Shown here: positions 43,570 through 52,149 of the stretch, piece by piece
Numbering within the stretch: the first letter of the stretch is position 1
Layout of the letters: each line of letters starts with the position of its first letter
From: Cytophaga hutchinsonii ATCC 33406
GTDB lineage: Bacteria > Bacteroidota > Bacteroidia > Cytophagales > Cytophagaceae
NCBI RefSeq assembly: GCF_000014145.1
Contig: NC_008255.1
Location: forward strand, 3,674,001-3,738,000
DNA: 64,000 bases
Direction: 5' to 3'
Made by a program: the position numbers and the translations under genes
Notes under the pieces: generated by a model
Databases searched by the model: none
What the model saw: the letters and a program-made list of their open reading frames with translations, nothing else
Told to the model about the DNA's origin: nothing

Positions 43570-44362
43570 TAAATTAAAACAGCTTACGTTACAAATTACG
43601 AAACTTGCCCGTGTTGCCGGTGATTTTCAAATAAACGAACTCAAAAATTTTGAGCGAAGCAACATTGAACATAAAGGTCGAAGCAATGATCTTGTTTCGT
43701 ATGTTGATAAAGAAACAGAAAAACTACTTATAGAAAGTTTAACAAAACTTGTACCTGAAGCTGGTTTTGAAACAGAAGAAGGAACGGTAGAACAGACACA
43801 ATCAGGCTTACGCTGGATCATTGACCCATTAGATGGCACAACCAATTTTTTGCATAAGCTGCCTTTATTTTCTATCAGCATTGCGCTGGTTCAGGATGAA
43901 ACGTTACTAATCGGAGTTGTACATGAACCTTCCCGGAATGAATGTTTTTATGCATGGAAAAATGGGGGCGCTTACATGAATGGCGAACGTATTGAAACTT
44001 CTTCCATCACCGAAATATCAGATGCTTTAATTGCAACCGGCTTCCCATATTCGTTACGCGGAAAATCAGATCAGTATTTTACATTAATACGTCATTTTGT
44101 TGAAACGACCCATGGGGTGCGTCGCTTGGGCAGTGCAGCAATAGATTTATGTTATGTTGCCTGCGGAAGATTTGAAGCATACTTTGAATTCAACCTTAAA
44201 CCATGGGATGTTGCAGCAGGTATTTTAATTGTGCGTGAAGCAGGTGGTATCGTAAGCAACTATAGCGGCGGCGATGACCATTGCCAGACTGCTGAAGAAG
44301 TCTGTGCGGCAGGCAGACACATTCATCCGCTGATGATTGATACATTTAAAAAAATATGGTAA
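43544..44362 (+). CDS. suhB: Inositol-monophosphatase-family phosphatase
   Basis: A 272-residue Mg-dependent sugar phosphatase. Metal-binding motifs are intact: FETEEGTVE (Glu of site 1), WIIDPLDGTTNFLH and KPWDVAAGILIVREAGG. I start at the ATG at 43544 (MANATFSADKLKQL) because the longer frame begins with a non-ATG codon inside lnt and adds a hydrophobic stretch foreign to the family. Substrate could be inositol phosphate, a sugar phosphate or PAP-like; the gene symbol is therefore tentative. It is coupled to lnt by a 26-bp overlap. Confidence 0.9.
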   Translation: MANATFSADKLKQLTLQITKLARVAGDFQINELKNFERSNIEHKGRSNDLVSYVDKETEKLLIESLTKLVPEAGFETEEGTVEQTQSGLRWIIDPLDGTTNFLHKLPLFSISIALVQDETLLIGVVHEPSRNECFYAWKNGGAYMNGERIETSSITEISDALIATGFPYSLRGKSDQYFTLIRHFVETTHGVRRLGSAAIDLCYVACGRFEAYFEFNLKPWDVAAGILIVREAGGIVSNYSGGDDHCQTAEEVCAAGRHIHPLMIDTFKKIW

Positions 44363-44363
44363 T

Positions 44364-44395
44364 AAAAAAAAGGGACGTATTAATGTCCCTTTTTT
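44364..44395. terminator. Bidirectional terminator between suhB-like and giant-protein genes
   Basis: A stem of about 11 bp (aaaaagggac with gtccctttttt) around gtattaat, flanked by A and T tracts, sits 2 bp after the plus-strand stop and 18 bp before the convergent minus-strand stop. Confidence 0.82.
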
Positions 44396-44412
44396 ATTCT
44401 ATCTGAATCAGT

Positions 44413-47400
44413 TTATTTCACCATTTCCTGCGGTGTACATACGCCTACATGATCGCCATGCTGCAAATGGAAGGACAATTGACTCTTAGGAATTGTTAGT
44501 GTCTCCATTGTACCGTCTGTCTTCTTATGACAAATGGTAACCTTCGCTTCTTCCGTTGACGGAACAGTTTGCGGCGAAACAACTTCCGGTTCCTTTTGAA
44601 TGACCGGCTGGTCGGCATCTGTACACGTACCAACATGATCACCATGTGCTAAATGCTGCGACAACGCACTTTCGGAAATGGTAATTGTTTGAACAATTGA
44701 ACTGCCTTTAGGTTTGTGGCAGATTACTACTTTCTTTTCTTCAACCGGCTTCGGTTTATCTTCATCGGTACATGAACCCACATGATCACCATGCGCCAGG
44801 TGTTGCGACAAGGCACTCTTCGGAATGGTAATCGTTTGAACAATTGAACTTCCCTGCGGCTTGTGACAGATGGTTACTCTTTCTTCTTCAGCCGGCTTGG
44901 GCTTGTCTGCATCGGTACATGAACCCACATGGTCTCCGTGCGCAAGGTGTGAAGACAGCGCACTCTCCGGAATGGTAATTGTTTCAATGGTAGAGCTTCC
45001 CTGCGGTTTGTGACAGATGGTCACTCTTTTCTCTTCAACCGGTTTTGGCCTGTCCGCATCCGTACACGAACCAACGTGATCGCCGTGTGCCAGGTGAGAA
45101 GACAAAGCACTCTCCGGAATGGTAAGCGTTTCAATACTCGTACCGCCTTTAGATTTATGACAGATAATTACTTTGTTCTCTTCTGCTTTTGGCGGAACAA
45201 TTACATCAGGAGTTTCAGGTTCTCTCTGGATTACCGGCTTGTCCGCATCAGTACATGAACCAACATGATCACCATGTGCCAGGTGTGCAGCCAAATCTCT
45301 GGAAGAAATAGTAAGTGTTTCAATACTTGTACTGCCTTTAGGCTTATGACAGATAATTACTTTTTCATCTTTTGGTTCATTAACCGGAGGCACGACAACA
45401 GGCTGTTCTTTTACAACCGTACATGCACCAATATAATCTCCATGCGCAAGGTGTGCTTTAAGATCACTCTTCTTAACCGTCAGGGTTTGTACATTTGTTG
45501 GGTTGCCCGGGGGTTTGTGACAAATGATTACTTTTTCTTCTTCCTGAACGGTTGGTATTGTCTCTTCCTTAACTGGCGATTGTTCTTCTGCACAGGCACC
45601 GATATGGTCTCCATGTGCTAAGTGTGCAGACAAATCACTTTTTGAAACGGTTAATGTTTGTACACCGCCGCCGGATGTATGACAGATGATTATTTTTTCT
45701 TCTTTAACCGGCGGAACTGCAGGATCATCTTCAACCGTTTTACTTCCTTTCACGCATGCACCAATGTTATCTCCGTGTGCCAGGTGAGCCTTCAAATCAT
45801 TTTTTGATATTGTTAATGTCTGCACATTTTCCGGATTACCCGGCGGCTTGTGACAGATGGTCACTTTTTCTTCTTCAACAGGTTTGTCTTCTACCGGAGG
45901 TACTACCACAGGCGCAACAATAACAGGCGGCGTTACAACAGGTTCTGTTACTGCGGGCTCTTGTTTTATAACCGTCTTATCCGCTTCTGTACACGTACCG
46001 ATATGGTCACCATGTGCCAGGTGGCTTGCCAATAACGACTTTGAAATCGTAAGCGTTTGTATGTTATCTCCGGATTTATGGCAAACCGTTATCTGATCAT
46101 TCATATCACCATTTGAACCACATCCACCAGACATATTAATCATACAGCTGCAATCTGTAGTAACCGTTGCGGCAAGTATGCCCGACTTTAATTCAATGCC
46201 ATTTACATCACAAATATCAATCTTACCCGATACTCTTGCACTGCTATTGATCTGTGTCTGCGATGCTACATTTATTGACGTACAACTTTGTGCGGGACCA
46301 TTAATTGTTCCATTTATAATTAATGCGTCTGTAATCAGTTTTGAACCTGCATTCATTTTGAATGTACCTGCGCCATTAATAAATGTAGTAGATGCCACCT
46401 GAATAGAACCTGAGTTTTCAAAGGTATTATTTACATGAAACTGTCCGTTAACAATAAGTTTACATGAATTTATAAAATCAGCGGACCCATTATCTTTCAG
46501 ATTTCCGTTAATGGTAATCGTTCCGGAGTTGCAGGCCACGTTGTTATTATTAAAGCTTGTATTTGCATTTAATGTACCGGTATTTATAAATACAGCAGTT
46601 GAATTTATATTGAAGTCTGCCTGTATGGTTGCCTGTCCGTGGTTTTCAAATCTGCCATTGTACGTAAAGTTCGAAAATCTAATCGTTCCATAATTACGGA
46701 TAGCAGAAGTCTGACTATTCATATTAACATTGTCAAATGATGCCGTTCCTGTCACCACAATATCTCCGCTGTTGAAATTAATATTCTGTATTGTTGCTGT
46801 TCCGCAGATCACCAGCTGGCCACCATTCATATTTACATTTCCGGAAAATGTATTTGTAATACACACTTTCCTGTTTGCATCCACCGATATGTTTCCGGAA
46901 GAAACTTTCACCGTATCATTACAGGTTGCACAGGTTGTAAACGGAGTTTTAGAAATTGTACTGCATGAGTTCGTTGAAGGTCCGGTAATAACCTGAGAAA
47001 CATTACAGGTTAACGCTATTTTTTCTGTTACTGCACCGGTTTCATTTGTAGCTGTGATAGAGACCAAAGATTGTCCGGAAACAGTAACCGGTATAGAAAC
47101 AATATTTGCTGTTAATGTATAGCTGGCAGCATTCAGCAATCTGCCATCAACTGTAATTACTAACTGTTCTTTGGACGTTACATTCGTTACGGTTGCCTTC
47201 ACTGAAGTACTGCAGTTTGTAAGTACCGTAGTTGAAGGACTCGTTATTTGTACTGCCGGCAATGGCAGTTTCTTACACGTTATCTGTACTGTCTTAGAAG
47301 CTCTTTTTGTTTTGTTTGTTGCAACAACTTCAACCGTAGAAACAGTCGTGGTTGTTACGGGTATTGTCAGCAAGCCTGTTGCAGCATTATATGTATAAAG

Positions 47401-50400
47401 TGTATTGTTCAGTAAAACGGAATTGATTTTAACCTGAATCTGATTCATCTCTGAAACATTTGTTAATGTCATCAATACATTGTCTACACATGAAGTAGAA
47501 ACGACCGTTTCTGCTACCGGATTCACCAGTTTAATTGTTGGCTGTAAAACAGGAGCGCATGTAAGGTGCACCAGTTTAGTTGCTGTGCCGGCTGCATTCA
47601 CGGCCATTAATTTAATTTCTGTATCAGTGTTATAAGAATAGATTAAACGGATACGTCCGTTTGCTTTGGTGAACACAATCTTATCTTTCGGAATTAAAAC
47701 ATTATTCGCATATGCCGTGATGGCATCTATACTTTCAATATTCTGAACCGTAGCAATGATTGTATCTGAACAGGATTCAGAAATAAACGGGTCTGCTGCT
47801 GGGCTGTTAATAACAAGAACCGGCGGCAGTACCGGCTTGCATTCAAACGCCACTGTTTTAGAAGCCTGTCCGGCTTCATTCTGCGCTTTAATAATCAAAC
47901 TTCCATTTGCGGTGAAAGTATGAACAAAAGATAATGTGTTAGATGTTGTATCATATGTCAAAAGCGATTTATCAAGAGCAACGTTGTTGTACAACACATC
48001 AACCTGATTAACACCTGAAATATTTTTTACAATGGCTTCAATGTTTTCTGAACACGTGGTTGAAATAAATGGAGTACCTACAGGTCTTAAAATACTTACC
48101 GATGGCAATTCCGTTGGTTTACATTGAATGACAAACGTAGTAGATGCTGACCCCCCATTATTTTTTGCCGTTACAACAAGTGTTGATGTTGTTGCAACGT
48201 TCACCTGAAATGATAATATACCGGTTATTGCTGAGTAAGCTAAATTTTCAGAAGCAATGGTGTTGCCATTTTCAGTAACCGTAATATTTTCTAACGATGC
48301 ACAATTTGTCAGTTGAATTTTAACCGCTTCAATACAGGTGTTCGAAATGGTATTGGTTGTTTGCGGCGTAATTAATTTTACGGTAGGGGCAGGTAAAATA
48401 GTCGGCTTACATTGTATACTGATTGATTTCATTTCAGAACCGCTTGCATTAACCGCTGAAATAACAATCGTTGCAGTACCTTTAATACTTACAGGAAATG
48501 AAAGTATATCGGTAACAGTATCATACTGCATAACACCTTTAGCAAGTGCGACACCATTCAGTGTTACAGTTATATCCTTAACGGATTCAACATTCTCTAC
48601 CTGTGCCGTTACCTGTTCCTGACATCCTGTTGAAATGTATGGATTTGCATTTGGTGATACAACTGTAATCACTGGTTTGGCAAGTGTCTGGCAGATCAGT
48701 GTAATTTTTTTAGATGTTGCAGCACCCTTACCTACAGCATTAATCAATAGTTCGGAGCGCCCGCTGAAATTAACCGGTATAGATAATTTACCTGTTGCGG
48801 CATCAAATACAAGTCCTGTATTAACAGCAATTCCATTCAGCGTAATATGAATTGCGGAAAGATCTGAAACACCTGTAACAACTGCGGTAACATTTTCTTT
48901 ACATGTAGCAGAAACATATGGTTCTGTTGATGGATAAGAAACGTCTATCGTTGGTGTAATGACCGGTGCGCAGTTAATATTGATCGTTTGTGATGTATTG
49001 CCTGCATCGTTTGAAGCGCTGATAATAATGGTTGCTTGTTTTGTTATAACAGCATCAAATGTTAAAATAGCTGTTGTGGGATTAAAGTGCAGTAAATTTT
49101 TATTTATCGTTGAGCCGTTTATCTGCACATCAATATTTTGTACGGAAGTAACATGTACCATTTTTGCAGAAATCTGCTCTTTGCAGTCCTGCGATTCGTA
49201 TGTATTTGAATTTGGCTGAATCAAAACAATTGAAGGTGTTACTAAAACTGTTTGCGGTACGCAATTTAAACTGACTGTTGCAGTAGTTGAGCTTACAGCA
49301 TTTTGCGCGCGTATGATAAATGTGTTTGATCCTATTATCTGATTCGATATAGTTAATACTTTTGTTGATGCATTGTACGTGTAAGACGGCGCACGCAGAA
49401 TTGTTCCGTTGCGTGTAACTTCGATATTGCTGATACCTTCAATGCCAATTACTGTAGCTGTAATTTTTGCAACACAATCTCCTGCTGTATTTTTATCCAC
49501 CTGAGAATTTGATATTGAAATTACCGGCGGTTCTTTTATAAGCACATTTTTTGGCGTACAGGATAAATTAATGGATTCAACTACAGAGCTTGTGCCATTG
49601 GTTGCACGCACAGATATAGAAGTGAATTGATTGAATGGCATCTGAATAATAACCGAACCATTATATGGATTGAAATTATATTGGCGGGGTGATAAAACAA
49701 TTCCGTCCATAATAACCTCAATGGATTTTTCATCGGTTACATTTTTTACAGAAGCTACAACATGTGCGATACAGTCGTTGGAACTTGTACTGACAAAGGC
49801 AACTGTAGGTGTAATGGGAGCCGGAGTAGTTAACACCGGTCCGCAATTGGTATATACATATTTGGTATCCTTCCCGCCGGCATTTTGAGCAATGATTGAA
49901 AAAACAGTATTGCCTGCAATCGGTGTATTGATTGTTAAAACTTCTGTTGTCCGGTCAAATGTATAATACGCAGAACCCAATACATTCCCATCACGCAATA
50001 CGGTAATCTGATTTATGGATTCAAGATTTGTGATGCTGACTTTTATTTGAGCATTACAATCATTCAGATAAACCGGATTTTCACGCGGGTACAATACTGT
50101 TATTTCCGGTCTGGGATTTGTAACCGGCACTACAGGCGGTGGATAATAGGTTGTCTGATCACGTGTAGGTTGTGCAGTTGCTTTGCCTGCACCGATCGCA
50201 ACCGTTAAAAATAAACTGCTGTAATGGTACCTGTCGTTTTTTAAACTTGGCGATGCATCGTTATTCCATTTGCTTGCATCTAACATATCGGTAGATGTAT
50301 ATGTATATTTATGCTCCCAGCCTAAATATACATTGGAAGAAAGTTTGATACCAACACCAACACCAATGGCACCTGATAATACATACGAATTTCTTGATTG

Positions 50401-51009
50401 ACCGGCAATGCCATTTGTTTCGTATGTTTTATCCCACAGTAAATTCAGATCATTTTTTGCAATTGCTTTGCTGAACGTAGACACGTTAGAATAATCATAC
50501 TGTGTATTGGTTCCATCAAGCTGATTGATCTTTGAGTTAAACCCCGTTGCACCAATTCCTCCGAAACCATATATCTTAAAACCACTATGTGCCCGCAGTT
50601 TGTTGAGTATTAACAAACCTTCTAATGAAAATTCATCTGTCTTTGTATAAAAATTTCTATAGGCATAACCAGCTGCGGTATAATCGATCGCAGGATTTGC
50701 CGTTCCGTTTAGATTTTCATCGTTTGCAATTCCATAAAACGGACGGGAATCCCTGCCCCACATCCACGTATGCAAATACCTTCCCCGAAGCGAGAATCCA
50801 AATACACTTGTATTATTCGCGATAATTTCCCGCTCCAGTGTCAAGCCCCAACCTGTTCCCATTCTTGAATGCACGTCTGCATTTTCCCACGCTCCCCCCC
50901 AGTTCATTCCAAATAGCCATTTTTTATTATAAGGAGTTGTTTGTGCATTCGACAGGAATGTGCTTACTGTTATAAAGAACAGTACTGTAATTCGTAGCAA
51001 TCTTTTCAT
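44413..51009 (-). CDS. Giant surface protein: barrel, 11 Ig-like repeats, solenoid, 10 CHK/HLAHGD repeats
   Basis: About 2198 residues from the ATG at 51009, which gives a good signal peptide (MKRLLRITVLFFITVSTFLS); an ATG seven codons upstream is less likely. Residues about 25-285 look like an OmpA/PorT-type outer-membrane barrel (GMNWGGAWENADVHSRMG, SSLFLTVAIGAGKA). Residues about 296-1340 hold eleven Ig-like repeats of about 95 residues, each with one Cys near the start and one at the end. Residues about 1345-1630 form an Asn/Gly/Thr-rich solenoid (NVNMNGGQLVICGTATIQNI). Residues about 1636-2198 are ten repeats with CHK...HLAHGD..G.C and Pro/Glu/Val linkers. No type IX sorting domain ends the protein. 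I infer a barrel-anchored surface stalk; function unknown. Confidence 0.85.
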   Translation of the reverse strand: MKRLLRITVLFFITVSTFLSNAQTTPYNKKWLFGMNWGGAWENADVHSRMGTGWGLTLEREIIANNTSVFGFSLRGRYLHTWMWGRDSRPFYGIANDENLNGTANPAIDYTAAGYAYRNFYTKTDEFSLEGLLILNKLRAHSGFKIYGFGGIGATGFNSKINQLDGTNTQYDYSNVSTFSKAIAKNDLNLLWDKTYETNGIAGQSRNSYVLSGAIGVGVGIKLSSNVYLGWEHKYTYTSTDMLDASKWNNDASPSLKNDRYHYSSLFLTVAIGAGKATAQPTRDQTTYYPPPVVPVTNPRPEITVLYPRENPVYLNDCNAQIKVSITNLESINQITVLRDGNVLGSAYYTFDRTTEVLTINTPIAGNTVFSIIAQNAGGKDTKYVYTNCGPVLTTPAPITPTVAFVSTSSNDCIAHVVASVKNVTDEKSIEVIMDGIVLSPRQYNFNPYNGSVIIQMPFNQFTSISVRATNGTSSVVESINLSCTPKNVLIKEPPVISISNSQVDKNTAGDCVAKITATVIGIEGISNIEVTRNGTILRAPSYTYNASTKVLTISNQIIGSNTFIIRAQNAVSSTTATVSLNCVPQTVLVTPSIVLIQPNSNTYESQDCKEQISAKMVHVTSVQNIDVQINGSTINKNLLHFNPTTAILTFDAVITKQATIIISASNDAGNTSQTININCAPVITPTIDVSYPSTEPYVSATCKENVTAVVTGVSDLSAIHITLNGIAVNTGLVFDAATGKLSIPVNFSGRSELLINAVGKGAATSKKITLICQTLAKPVITVVSPNANPYISTGCQEQVTAQVENVESVKDITVTLNGVALAKGVMQYDTVTDILSFPVSIKGTATIVISAVNASGSEMKSISIQCKPTILPAPTVKLITPQTTNTISNTCIEAVKIQLTNCASLENITVTENGNTIASENLAYSAITGILSFQVNVATTSTLVVTAKNNGGSASTTFVIQCKPTELPSVSILRPVGTPFISTTCSENIEAIVKNISGVNQVDVLYNNVALDKSLLTYDTTSNTLSFVHTFTANGSLIIKAQNEAGQASKTVAFECKPVLPPVLVINSPAADPFISESCSDTIIATVQNIESIDAITAYANNVLIPKDKIVFTKANGRIRLIYSYNTDTEIKLMAVNAAGTATKLVHLTCAPVLQPTIKLVNPVAETVVSTSCVDNVLMTLTNVSEMNQIQVKINSVLLNNTLYTYNAATGLLTIPVTTTTVSTVEVVATNKTKRASKTVQITCKKLPLPAVQITSPSTTVLTNCSTSVKATVTNVTSKEQLVITVDGRLLNAASYTLTANIVSIPVTVSGQSLVSITATNETGAVTEKIALTCNVSQVITGPSTNSCSTISKTPFTTCATCNDTVKVSSGNISVDANRKVCITNTFSGNVNMNGGQLVICGTATIQNINFNSGDIVVTGTASFDNVNMNSQTSAIRNYGTIRFSNFTYNGRFENHGQATIQADFNINSTAVFINTGTLNANTSFNNNNVACNSGTITINGNLKDNGSADFINSCKLIVNGQFHVNNTFENSGSIQVASTTFINGAGTFKMNAGSKLITDALIINGTINGPAQSCTSINVASQTQINSSARVSGKIDICDVNGIELKSGILAATVTTDCSCMINMSGGCGSNGDMNDQITVCHKSGDNIQTLTISKSLLASHLAHGDHIGTCTEADKTVIKQEPAVTEPVVTPPVIVAPVVVPPVEDKPVEEEKVTICHKPPGNPENVQTLTISKNDLKAHLAHGDNIGACVKGSKTVEDDPAVPPVKEEKIIICHTSGGGVQTLTVSKSDLSAHLAHGDHIGACAEEQSPVKEETIPTVQEEEKVIICHKPPGNPTNVQTLTVKKSDLKAHLAHGDYIGACTVVKEQPVVVPPVNEPKDEKVIICHKPKGSTSIETLTISSRDLAAHLAHGDHVGSCTDADKPVIQREPETPDVIVPPKAEENKVIICHKSKGGTSIETLTIPESALSSHLAHGDHVGSCTDADRPKPVEEKRVTICHKPQGSSTIETITIPESALSSHLAHGDHVGSCTDADKPKPAEEERVTICHKPQGSSIVQTITIPKSALSQHLAHGDHVGSCTDEDKPKPVEEKKVVICHKPKGSSIVQTITISESALSQHLAHGDHVGTCTDADQPVIQKEPEVVSPQTVPSTEEAKVTICHKKTDGTMETLTIPKSQLSFHLQHGDHVGVCTPQEMVK
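44425..46112 (-). repeat. Ten-copy CHK/HLAHGD coding repeat array
   Basis: Ten units of about 35 residues with the plan [VI]-x-ICHKxxG ... TLTI-x2-S-x-L-x2-HLAHGDHVGSC, separated by 15-45-residue acidic, Pro-rich linkers (for example TDADKPKPVEEK). Two Cys and three His are kept in every unit. Copies 6-9 share the most residues, which suggests recent local expansion. Single units of similar sequence are known at ends of secreted bacterial proteins; a ten-fold array is unusual. Confidence 0.88.
46985..50125 (-). repeat. Eleven-copy Ig-like coding repeat array
   Basis: Eleven units of about 95 residues with the plan P-x-I-x4-P ... C-x3-V-x-A-x-V-x-NV ... I-x-V-x2-NG ... Y-x2-TG-x-L-x-I ... I-x-A-x-N-x2-G ... 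C. The two Cys per unit probably form a disulfide joining the ends of each sandwich. They form the stalk of the giant surface protein. Confidence 0.85.
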
Positions 51010-51117
51010 AGATTCGGATTCAAAAAGCATTATCGTTGCTAAAATATAAAAATCATGCCATTATATCATTGGTTGAGGAACTAAATCAATTTTATAGTTG
51101 TATTTTACGCAGGAAAT

Positions 51118-51276
51118 ATGAGTACAGGGATTCAATATATTATTATAGGGGCCATTGTTGGCTGGGCAGGTGTCTATCTGTTCAGAAAGATTTATGGCCT
51201 GTTTAACGTACCAAAAGATGGCTGTGGTGGTGGTTGTGGCTGCGCTTCTGCAGAACTTAAAAAAGAGAAAAAATAA
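51118..51276 (+). CDS. Small Cys-rich membrane protein, 52 aa (FeoB-associated type)
   Basis: ATG at 51118 with an AGGAA five bases upstream, stop at 51274-51276. One membrane helix (IQYIIIGAIVGWAGVYLF) is followed by a short basic stretch and a cysteine cluster DGCGGGCGCAS with a lysine-rich tail. This is the plan of the small FeoB-associated Cys-rich membrane proteins, but no feo gene is adjacent, so a metal-binding role is inference. It is convergent with the methyltransferase gene, 9 bp away. Confidence 0.8.
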   Translation: MSTGIQYIIIGAIVGWAGVYLFRKIYGLFNVPKDGCGGGCGCASAELKKEKK

Positions 51277-51285
51277 GTTTCTCAG

Positions 51286-52149
51286 CTATTTTTTTGCATG
51301 CACAATATAATACTTCCACAATTCCTTTTTCAAAGTTTTGTATTGGTAATAAGCTGTGTAAACATTGTTTTTTGAGAACTCTGTTGTCCTTCTGTTCACT
51401 AAATTATATAGCTTTGAAATGATCCAGCCAGGGAAAAAAGCATAATACAATCTTTTTGCCGACCTGCGGATATGTTCTGTACTGTCTATCATATCAGCGG
51501 TGTTAAAACCAGCCTTCAGTAACATATGCTGAAAGGCGTCTTTCTTTTCAAAAAAAGGTACTGCCCAGCCATGGCCCCATGCATCTATGCTCCGCTGATC
51601 GTCAGCATTACCGTCTTTTACAATAAAAAAATCAGCCATAATTAATTGTCCGCCTGGCTTAAGTAAACGGTATGCTTCTTTAATAAAATCTTCTTTGTTG
51701 GCAGCATGGCACACACTTTCAATCGCCCAGACAACATCAAACGATTCTGAATGATAGGGCGTGTTTGTGTAATCCTGCACGTCAAATACTGCAGTGCCGC
51801 CGGGGTTTACAGCTGCTGCAGATGTATTGGCACGGGCAGCCTGCTTCTTACTTACGGTAATGCCTGTAACGTTTGCTTGTTTATTTTTTGCCAGCCAGAT
51901 GGAAGAACCACCTACACCACAGCCAGCATCGAGCACCCTGGTACCGGCAGTGATTGAAGCTTTTTCTGCCAGAACCCTATTGATGTTTGCGAGTGCTTCG
52001 CGGAATGTTTTTGTTGACGCATCCCAATAACCATAGTGCAGAGAATGGCTTTGATTCAGATCCCAAAAGTACATGTAATGATCTTCGCTTACATCGTAAT
52101 AGGTTGCAATATCGGTTGAAGTAAACGTTTTGGAATTCCTTATGCCCAT
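51286..52149 (-). CDS. SAM-dependent methyltransferase (class I, UbiE/tocopherol-type)
   Basis: A 287-residue enzyme from the ATG at 52149 (MGIRNSKTFTSTDIATYYDV). The SAM-binding motif I is VLDAGCGVGGSSIWLA, with motif post-I ending VTGITVSKKQAARAN and motif II DVVWAIESVCHAANKE. The HSLHYGYWD segment before motif I is typical of sterol/tocopherol-type small-molecule C-methyltransferases. The gene overlaps the radical SAM gene by 10 bp and is likely translated together with it, so the two may act on one substrate. Confidence 0.88.
   Translation of the reverse strand: MGIRNSKTFTSTDIATYYDVSEDHYMYFWDLNQSHSLHYGYWDASTKTFREALANINRVLAEKASITAGTRVLDAGCGVGGSSIWLAKNKQANVTGITVSKKQAARANTSAAAVNPGGTAVFDVQDYTNTPYHSESFDVVWAIESVCHAANKEDFIKEAYRLLKPGGQLIMADFFIVKDGNADDQRSIDAWGHGWAVPFFEKKDAFQHMLLKAGFNTADMIDSTEHIRRSAKRLYYAFFPGWIISKLYNLVNRRTTEFSKNNVYTAYYQYKTLKKELWKYYIVHAKK

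Noticed and set aside
45010-46096. Several plus-strand frames opposite the CHK repeats
   Set aside because: They recur with the period of the minus-strand repeats and have odd composition rich in Arg, Phe and Cys, so they are shadows of the giant gene.
44425-46112. Regular DNA repeats that might be a CRISPR array
   Set aside because: Unit lengths vary (about 140-240 bp), the repeats are in frame inside a long gene, and third-base changes preserve the protein. There are no short constant repeats with unique spacers and no cas genes.
51010-51030. Upstream ATG for the giant surface protein
   Set aside because: It places seven acidic and polar residues before a textbook signal peptide, which would hinder export.
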